Assembly: GCA_005877965.1 (NCBI GenBank)
Contig: VBNP01000202.1
Coordinates: 1,320 to 11,443, forward strand
Direction of reading: 5' to 3'
Length of the DNA stretch: 10,124 nucleotides
DNA from: Gammaproteobacteria bacterium
GTDB taxonomy: Bacteria; Pseudomonadota; Gammaproteobacteria; Steroidobacterales; Steroidobacteraceae
The notes under the pieces are model-generated. The model had not been told where the DNA came from, ran no database searches, and was given only the letters and a program-made list of their open reading frames with translations. Below, one piece after another: positions 1 to 4,696 of this stretch. How positions within the stretch are numbered: position 1 is the first letter of the stretch; each line of letters begins with the position of its first letter. A program made the position numbers and the translations under genes.

Positions 1-723
1 ATCCTGCCAACTCGGATCGTCGCGGCGTTCCAGAAGCGCTCGGCCGAAGAGCGGTACCAGCTGTGCCAGCCTGGGATGGACGCCCGGGCAGTGCAGGCAC
101 TCGTTGTAGTTCTCCCAGAACACCTTCCAGTTGCACTGAATCGTCTTGCGCAGCGTATGCCCGACGACCAGATCGCCCAAGCGCCAATCATCGAGGCGGT
201 TCAGTGGCAGATCGAAACTCGCCGCGAAAGGCGGCGGCTCATTCGTGAGTGCGGCGAAAATGAAACCGCTCCACTCAGTCACCGGCAGGCGGTACAGAGG
301 GAAATCGCGCATGTCGAAGCCGTCGCCGTGCTGCCTGGATGAGGTCTGCAGGAGATCGCCGCGCAGACTGTATCTCCAGCTGTGATATGGACACACGATG
401 CCGGCAGAGGGGAATCGGCCTTCCGAGGTCCGGCACAGCGCGGCTCCCCGATGCCGACAGGTATTGTGGAAGGCGCGCGCCACGCCGTCCTCGCCGCGTA
501 CCACGAGGATCGACTGGTCACCCACCTCGAGGGTGCGAAAGGTGCGCGGTGTGCCGATGTCACTCGAACGGCAGACGTAGATCCAATTCCGGTGCCAGAT
601 CTGGGTCATTTCCCGCTGGTGGTGCGCCGGATCGAAATAAAAGGACGCCGGAAGGCTCGCGACGGTGGCCGTCAGGCCGGCATAGCCGGGATCGCGTCTG
701 ACGGAAGCAGGGTTGGTGCTCAC
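1..723 (-). CDS. Rieske [2Fe-2S] ring-hydroxylating/N-demethylating oxygenase, alpha subunit (C-terminus outside window)
   Basis: This is the terminal oxygenase subunit of a Rieske non-heme iron oxygenase, a cytoplasmic enzyme that uses O2 and electrons from a reductase partner. 241 residues are visible, against roughly 370-430 for the family, and the frame is open to the window edge. The Rieske cluster ligands are C89-x-H91 (TCRHRG) and C111-x2-H114 (CPYHSW). The mononuclear iron motif is ENYNECLHCPGVHP at about 204-217, with H211 and H216. The NECxHCxxxHP form is typical of the GbcA/choline-monooxygenase-like branch, which suggests an N-methyl or amine substrate rather than an aromatic ring; this is an inference. 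The GTG start at 723 is preceded by GGAG with 9 nt spacing, and the next upstream in-frame codons offer no better start. The gene lies 90 bp downstream of the hydrolase gene on the same strand, so co-transcription is possible. The substrate is unknown. Confidence 0.9.
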   Translation of the reverse strand, partial: MSTNPASVRRDPGYAGLTATVASLPASFYFDPAHHQREMTQIWHRNWIYVCRSSDIGTPRTFRTLEVGDQSILVVRGEDGVARAFHNTCRHRGAALCRTSEGRFPSAGIVCPYHSWRYSLRGDLLQTSSRQHGDGFDMRDFPLYRLPVTEWSGFIFAALTNEPPPFAASFDLPLNRLDDWRLGDLVVGHTLRKTIQCNWKVFWENYNECLHCPGVHPRLAQLVPLFGRALLERRDDPSWQD

Positions 724-813
724 AGATCTGTTCTCCGGCCGCGCTGACAGACGCCACTGTAGTCCAGTTCCAATTCGAGCTCAAAACCGGTAGAAACCCC
801 CGTGAGTCGCGCG

Positions 814-1677
814 TCACCGGCTCTCCGGCCGCCGCCAGGCGACGACCTTCTGCTGCTGCTCACCGAGCCCCTCGATCCCGAGACGCAGGGTATCGCCGGG
901 CTGGAGGTAGAAGGGTTGCGGCTTCTGCCCGAGACCGACACCCGGGGGCGTGCCGGTGGTGATGATGTCTGCGGGCTCGAGCGTGATGAAGCGGCTGACG
1001 TAGCTGACAAGCGTGGCGACACCGAAGATCATGGTGCGCGTATTGCCGGTTTGCATGCGCTTGCCGTTGAGATCGAGCCACAGGCCGAGATTCTGGACGT
1101 CACCGATCTCATCACGCGTGACGAGCCATGGCCCAACAGGGCCGAAGGTGTCGCAGCCTTTGCCTTTATCCCAGGTGCCGCCGCGCTCCATCTGGAACTC
1201 GCGCTCCGAGATGTCGTTGACCAGGACGTACCCTGCGACATGTTCCAGGGCGGCGTGGACCTCGACGTACTGCGCGGTCGTTCCGATAACCACACCGAGC
1301 TCGACTTCCCAGTCGGTCTTCTTCGATTCCCTCGGAATCATCACCTCGTCGGAGGGTCCCTGCAGACAGCTGATGGCCTTCGTGAACACCACCGGCTCGG
1401 ATGGAATCGGCGCATTCGTCTCCGCCGCGTGGTCGGCGTAATTCAGACCGATGGCGATGAACTTGCGCGTGCCAATGCAGGGCAGTCCCAGTCGCGGACT
1501 TCCCGGGACCGGCGGGAGCGAGGCAGGATCGATCGCGGCGAGCCTGCGCAGACCGGCGGGGGAGATTTCCTCGGGCCCGATGTCGCCGACGTGGCCGCAG
1601 AGGGAGCGGATGATGCCGTGAGCATCCAGCATCCCCGGCTGTTCACGGCCCGCCGGGCCATAGCGCAACAGTTTCAT
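814..1677 (-). CDS. Fumarylacetoacetate hydrolase family protein
   Basis: This 287-residue cytoplasmic enzyme of the FAH superfamily hydrolyses, isomerises or decarboxylates diketo or dioate intermediates using a divalent metal. The expected metal ligands are present: E124 and E126 in DWEVELG and D155 in VNDISERE. Other family signatures are KGKGCDTFGPVGPWLVT (171-187), NTRTMIFGV (212-220) and TGTPPGVGLGQKP (241-253). The N-terminal MKLLRYGP and the length match the subgroup that includes 2,4-didehydro-3-deoxy-L-rhamnonate hydrolase and many proteins of unknown substrate, so a precise reaction cannot be assigned. The start at 1677 was chosen because MKLLRYGP is the usual family N-terminus and GAGG lies 8 nt upstream. 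The frame stays open to 2142, but the extra part runs antisense through the kinase and is not coding. The Rieske gene follows in the same direction. Confidence 0.93.
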   Translation of the reverse strand: MKLLRYGPAGREQPGMLDAHGIIRSLCGHVGDIGPEEISPAGLRRLAAIDPASLPPVPGSPRLGLPCIGTRKFIAIGLNYADHAAETNAPIPSEPVVFTKAISCLQGPSDEVMIPRESKKTDWEVELGVVIGTTAQYVEVHAALEHVAGYVLVNDISEREFQMERGGTWDKGKGCDTFGPVGPWLVTRDEIGDVQNLGLWLDLNGKRMQTGNTRTMIFGVATLVSYVSRFITLEPADIITTGTPPGVGLGQKPQPFYLQPGDTLRLGIEGLGEQQQKVVAWRRPESR

Positions 1678-1807
1678 GGATGGGGCCTCGTCGGTCCGTA
1701 TGGCCACGGGTATTGTGCACGATCGATGAGGCGAGCACGGGAAATTTGCCAGGGAAATTGCCACGTCGGCGTTGTGTTTGGCTGCTGACGAGGCGATATT
1801 CACCACG
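1678..1807. promoter_or_regulatory. Divergent intergenic region between hydrolase and ROK kinase
   Basis: These 130 bp separate two gene starts that point away from each other, so promoters for both directions must lie here or overlap the starts. The region holds the tandem repeat at 1739-1763 and a GTGCAC palindrome flanked by AT near 1715. A weak plus-strand promoter candidate is TTGTGT (1772-1777), a 17-bp spacer, and GATATT (1795-1800). If it is real, transcription would begin about at the kinase ATG, giving a leaderless or nearly leaderless message; this fits the poorly placed GAGG, which is 14 nt from the ATG. The promoter call is speculative. Confidence 0.45.
1739..1763. repeat. Imperfect tandem repeat, operator-like
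   Basis: Two adjacent copies, GGGAAATTTGCCA (1739-1751) and GGGAAATTGCCA (1752-1763), differ by one T. The core of the first copy, GGGAAATTTGCC, is itself a 12-bp palindrome except for one mismatched pair. AT-rich dyads repeated in tandem within a divergent promoter are typical of regulator binding sites. The binding protein is unknown. Confidence 0.5.
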
Positions 1808-2734
1808 ATGACGCATCCGAAACCGCTGCTGTGTGGAGTGGAGCTGGGCGGAACGAAATGCGAGTGCCTGGTCGGCACCGCGCCCGATGACATACGCGAG
1901 CGCATCACGCTCAAGACTGAGCGCGACGCGGCGGCAACACTGCGGCGCATCGCGGCGGTCCTGCGGGACTGGAGGACCAGACACGGCACGTTCAGCGCCC
2001 TCGGGCTCGCATGCTTCGGCCCGCTGGAGCTGCGGCCTGAATCACCTGAATTCGGCAGGATTGGTATGACGCCCAAGGAAGGCTGGAAGAATGTGGACGT
2101 CGCAGGGTTCTTTGCCGATCGGTTTGCGGACGCCGTGGGCATAACGACCGACGTTATCGCGGCCGCTCTGGCCGAAGGCCGTTGGGGCGCGGGGCAGGGG
2201 CTGACCGACTATGCGTACGTCACGGTCGGTACCGGCGTGGGAGTCGGTCTCATTGCGGCGGGTAAGCCGCTATCCGGGTGGCACCACCCCGAACTCGGAC
2301 ACATCCGCATAGCGCGCGCCCCCGGGGATGACTGGCCCGGGGGCTGCCGTTTTCACGGCGCTTGCGTCGAGGGACTCGCCTCAGGGCCGGCGATCGAAGC
2401 GCGCAGCGGCACGCCGCCCGCGGACCTGCCGGCCGACAGCCCCGTATGGGACACGGTGGCCCACGCGCTGGCACAACTCGCGCACGGTCTGGTTTTGACG
2501 CTGGCGCCGCAGCGGATCCTGATTGGCGGTGGTGTGGTGAGCGAGCGCACCCACCTCTTTCCCCGGATTCGAGAGTATCTGCGCCTCAGCCTCAACGATT
2601 ACGTGGACATCGAGCACGCCGCCGGCCGGCTCGAGGAATACATCGCGCCGCCGGGCCTGGGCACGCTGGCGGGCTCGCTGGGAGCGCTCGCGGTGGCCGC
2701 GGACGCGGCCTCAGCTAAGTCTACGCGCTGCTGA
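1808..2734 (+). CDS. ROK-family sugar kinase, fructokinase type
   Basis: This 308-residue cytoplasmic kinase phosphorylates a free sugar with ATP, and the subgroup points to fructose. The N-terminal phosphate loop is ELGGTK (12-17) and the second is VTVGTGVGVG (138-147). The catalytic base is D115 in TTDVIAAALAEGRWG. The ROK zinc site is H165 in PELGHIRI plus C180, H183 and C186 in CRFHGACVEGLASGPAI, the form seen in bacterial fructokinases such as B. subtilis YdhR. The adenosine-site signature GGGVVSE is at about 240-246. Residue 117 is Ile where the family normally has Asn (DVNAAA). The ATG at 1808 gives the usual family length. A TTG at 1772 is in frame and would add 12 residues (LCLAADEAIFTT) without family support. 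The 3' end overlaps the convergent response-regulator gene by 14 bp. No sugar transporter or regulator gene is adjacent. Confidence 0.9.
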   Translation: MTHPKPLLCGVELGGTKCECLVGTAPDDIRERITLKTERDAAATLRRIAAVLRDWRTRHGTFSALGLACFGPLELRPESPEFGRIGMTPKEGWKNVDVAGFFADRFADAVGITTDVIAAALAEGRWGAGQGLTDYAYVTVGTGVGVGLIAAGKPLSGWHHPELGHIRIARAPGDDWPGGCRFHGACVEGLASGPAIEARSGTPPADLPADSPVWDTVAHALAQLAHGLVLTLAPQRILIGGGVVSERTHLFPRIREYLRLSLNDYVDIEHAAGRLEEYIAPPGLGTLAGSLGALAVAADAASAKSTRC

Positions 2735-4184
2735 GGCGCTCGTCGGTATCGGCGATACAGCCGGCCGTCACACGATTGCGGCCCAGGTGCTTGCTCTCAT
2801 AGAGAGCTGCATCGGCTGCTCTGACCATCCGCTGTGCGAGATCGCTGCTGGAACCGCAGACCTTATCGAGTGCGCAGACTCCGAAACTTGCCGTGATCGA
2901 GATCTCGCGAAATCGACTCGTGAACGCGCCCGCCCCGATAGTCTCGCGCAACCTGTCGGCCACCGCGCACGCTTTGGATGCAGTGGTGTCGGGAAGCACG
3001 ATGGCGAATTCGTCGCCCCCGAGCCGGGCCACCCAGTCTCTCCCAAGACGCAGGCCGTCACTGATGCGCTGGCAGAACTCCTTCAGTACCTCATCTCCGA
3101 TCTGATGCCCGTGTTCGTCGTTGATTCGCTTGAAGTGATCGATGTCGGCCATCAGGATAGCCAATGGCTGGCCGAGGCGGGCGGCCCGCTCAACTTCGCG
3201 CGGGAACTGCTGCTCGAAGTAGTGCCGGCGTCCGGCGCTCGTCAGTTCATCAATAGTCGACAGCACGCCGTTGTCGCGCACCGCCAGTTGCAGCGAGGCC
3301 GCAAAATCGGCGATGCGGCGTGCGGTCGTCACGTGTGTCAAGAAGTGCTCGCCACGCGCATCGCTTGATACGCAGCCGTTAGCCCCCGCATGGACAGCGT
3401 CAGACTGCAGCAATAGCCTGCCGGAGCTTACGAAGACGATGTGTGTCACCTCGCCTAGGGGCAGCTGCCGCACGCTGCGTATCAAGTCGATGTTGTCCGT
3501 GAACATCAGAGCATGAACGCGATCGGCAAGGCGCTCGAGTGCCTCATCAGCGTTGCGCGCCGTGTCGACCTCAAGGTTCGCGCTCGACAGCAGCCTTGCG
3601 AAGCGATCCCGCGTCAGCTGCGCCTCAATCACGAGCAACGCTGCAGGACTCGGCGCCGTCCGCAGCATGATACTGGTCATCGCCGGGGAATCCCGCTGCT
3701 GCAGCGTTTCGTCCAGAACCCTGCGCCGGGCGAGCAAATGCCGAGCCGCGTCCGTGCCGGGGTCAGCGTCGCCACACAGCGGGGCTCGATCGCTCTCTCG
3801 GCGATGGCGCGAGGGTCCCCTTGCCAACGCACTGCGGACGGTCTGCGCCAGGTGTTCACGATCGCCCTTGGCGATATAGCCGGCCGCTCCGTGCTTGAGC
3901 GCCTCGCGAGCCCGCTCGTCGCCAAGGGTTCCCGAGACGAATACGAACGGGATTTCCGGGGCCTCGGCAGTCGCAATCGAGAATGCCGACATGCCATCGA
4001 AGCACGGGAGCGTGCAATCGGAGATGATCAGGTCGGGCGCAGACAGCAGTGCATCACGGAAGGCGGCCTCCGTCGCTACACGCATCCAGGTGCAGTCAAT
4101 GCCGTCCGCCTGCAACTGCCGTACCGTCAGCTCCGCGTCGGACACGTTGTCTTCGACGATCAGCAACTGCATGTTTGCAAACAT
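2721..4184 (-). CDS. PleD-like diguanylate cyclase response regulator (REC - degenerate REC - GGDEF)
   Basis: This 487-residue protein is predicted to make cyclic di-GMP when phosphorylated by a histidine kinase. Receiver 1 (about 5-122) is complete: acidic pair E11/D12, phospho-acceptor D56 (IISDCTLP), S84 (FVSGT) and K106 (YIAKGDRE). A linker of about 50 residues rich in Arg, Asp and Ala follows. Receiver 2 (about 180-295) has lost most of the acidic pocket (VIEAQL) and the lysine (CVSSDARG) but keeps a possible D230, so it is probably an adaptor. The GGDEF domain (about 310-475) keeps D347, N355, D364 and GGDEF at 389-393, so it should be catalytic. The allosteric RxxD I-site is not canonical: L380 sits where Arg is expected, with Arg one position earlier. 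The DxLTGLxNRR opening is altered to DELTSAGRRH. The start at 4184 has GGGA 8 nt upstream; M5 lacks an SD. No partner kinase is visible in the window. Confidence 0.92.
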   Translation of the reverse strand: MFANMQLLIVEDNVSDAELTVRQLQADGIDCTWMRVATEAAFRDALLSAPDLIISDCTLPCFDGMSAFSIATAEAPEIPFVFVSGTLGDERAREALKHGAAGYIAKGDREHLAQTVRSALARGPSRHRRESDRAPLCGDADPGTDAARHLLARRRVLDETLQQRDSPAMTSIMLRTAPSPAALLVIEAQLTRDRFARLLSSANLEVDTARNADEALERLADRVHALMFTDNIDLIRSVRQLPLGEVTHIVFVSSGRLLLQSDAVHAGANGCVSSDARGEHFLTHVTTARRIADFAASLQLAVRDNGVLSTIDELTSAGRRHYFEQQFPREVERAARLGQPLAILMADIDHFKRINDEHGHQIGDEVLKEFCQRISDGLRLGRDWVARLGGDEFAIVLPDTTASKACAVADRLRETIGAGAFTSRFREISITASFGVCALDKVCGSSSDLAQRMVRAADAALYESKHLGRNRVTAGCIADTDERLSSA

Positions 4185-4213
4185 GTTAAATTCCCGTTGC
4201 GGTGGTGTGACAT
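4160..4213 (-). CDS. Possible 17-codon leader ORF overlapping the diguanylate cyclase start
   Basis: The peptide would be MSHHRNGNLTCLQTCSC. It is preceded by GGGAGG 4 nt from its ATG, a stronger match to a Shine-Dalgarno than that of the cyclase gene, and its stop lies 25 nt inside the cyclase reading frame. This layout would allow translational coupling or leader control. No homologue is recognised and so short a frame can arise by chance. Confidence 0.25.
   Translation of the reverse strand: MSHHRNGNLTCLQTCSC
4170..4185. promoter_or_regulatory. Perfect 16-bp palindrome over the diguanylate cyclase start codon
   Basis: CATGTTTGCAAACATG is its own reverse complement and contains both candidate ATG codons (M1 and M5) of the cyclase gene. 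It could be a protein operator acting as a roadblock or autoregulatory site, or an RNA hairpin that hides the start codon. Which of these applies cannot be told from sequence alone. Confidence 0.4.
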
Positions 4214-4350
4214 TAATCCTCCCATTCTCGAACAGTCCGTGAAATCAAGCACGAGGTCACGCGCGATTGTGTGATGCTCGGCACAGCAGGGTGTAGGACA
4301 CCGCACCAGACGGGCTTTTTGAAGGCGTTTCGGCCGCGGGCACTGGACCT

Positions 4351-4382
4351 CTCCTGGACAGGCCCAAGCTTGCGTCCAGGGG
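4351..4382. other. Inverted repeat in the region upstream of the diguanylate cyclase
   Basis: CTCCTGGAC (4351-4359) pairs with GTCCAGGGG (4374-4382), 9 pairs including one G-U, around a 14-nt loop that contains AAGCTT. No T-run follows in either direction, so a simple intrinsic terminator is unlikely. It lies in the 246-bp gap between the thioesterase remnant and the cyclase gene and may be part of the cyclase leader. Apart from this and the 17-codon ORF, nothing else was recognised in that gap. Confidence 0.3.
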
Positions 4383-4430
4383 ACGATCGGTCACGCCCAG
4401 CGGCAGGATCGGAGCGCGTGTTCGCTCGCA

Positions 4431-4628
4431 TCAGGTCTTTCGGTCGAACACCAGCAACGTCGAGGTGGCCGATGCGTAGAGCTGCCCGGCGGCGTCGGTG
4501 ATCCGACCTTCGGCGAATGCCACGCGCTTGCCAATCGAGACAACCCTGCCTTCGGCGCGCACCGGACCCGTCGTCGACGTGAGCGTGCGGTGGTAGCTCG
4601 ATGCCAACAGGATCTTACGGCGCGGCCG
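4431..4628 (-). pseudogene. C-terminal remnant of a PaaI-type (hotdog) thioesterase
   Basis: The 65 codons ending at the TGA at 4431-4433 read as the C-terminal half of a PaaI/HGG-type acyl-CoA thioesterase. Family-like stretches are SYHRTLTSTTGPVRAEG, SIGKRVAFAEGRITDAAGQLYA and ATSTLLVF. Intact members have about 130-150 residues with the N-terminal HGG catalytic region; here an in-frame TAA (4629-4631) stands directly before the fragment, and none of the three minus-strand frames further upstream carries the missing half. No good start codon with an SD exists inside it. The remnant abuts the start region of the flavoprotein pseudogene, so a deletion or rearrangement near 4629-4696 probably removed its 5' half. 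It is unlikely to be a functional short protein, although a TTG or GTG start inside it cannot be excluded. Confidence 0.7.
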
Positions 4629-4696
4629 TTAAAAACCATGAGCGCCATCCGTAGGATGATGCCAAGATCGCATTTTCACCCGGACCTCCACCGCCC

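Noticed and set aside
802..1788. 328-codon plus-strand open frame opposite the FAH gene
   Set aside because: It is antisense to a clear enzyme gene, rich in Asp/Arg/Gly, without domains. It is a common artefact of GC-rich coding DNA.
1678..2142. N-terminal extension of the FAH-family gene by about 155 codons on the minus strand
   Set aside because: The extension runs antisense through the divergent region and the kinase gene and has no domain, and MKLLRYGP at 1677 is the normal family start with an SD.
3513..4274. 253-codon plus-strand open frame opposite the response regulator
   Set aside because: It is a mirror frame of a well-supported receiver domain with Arg-rich, domain-free translation.
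4291..4325. Plus-strand terminator ending in GGGCTTTTTG
   Set aside because: There is a five-T run but no matching stem upstream of it, and no plus-strand gene ends there.
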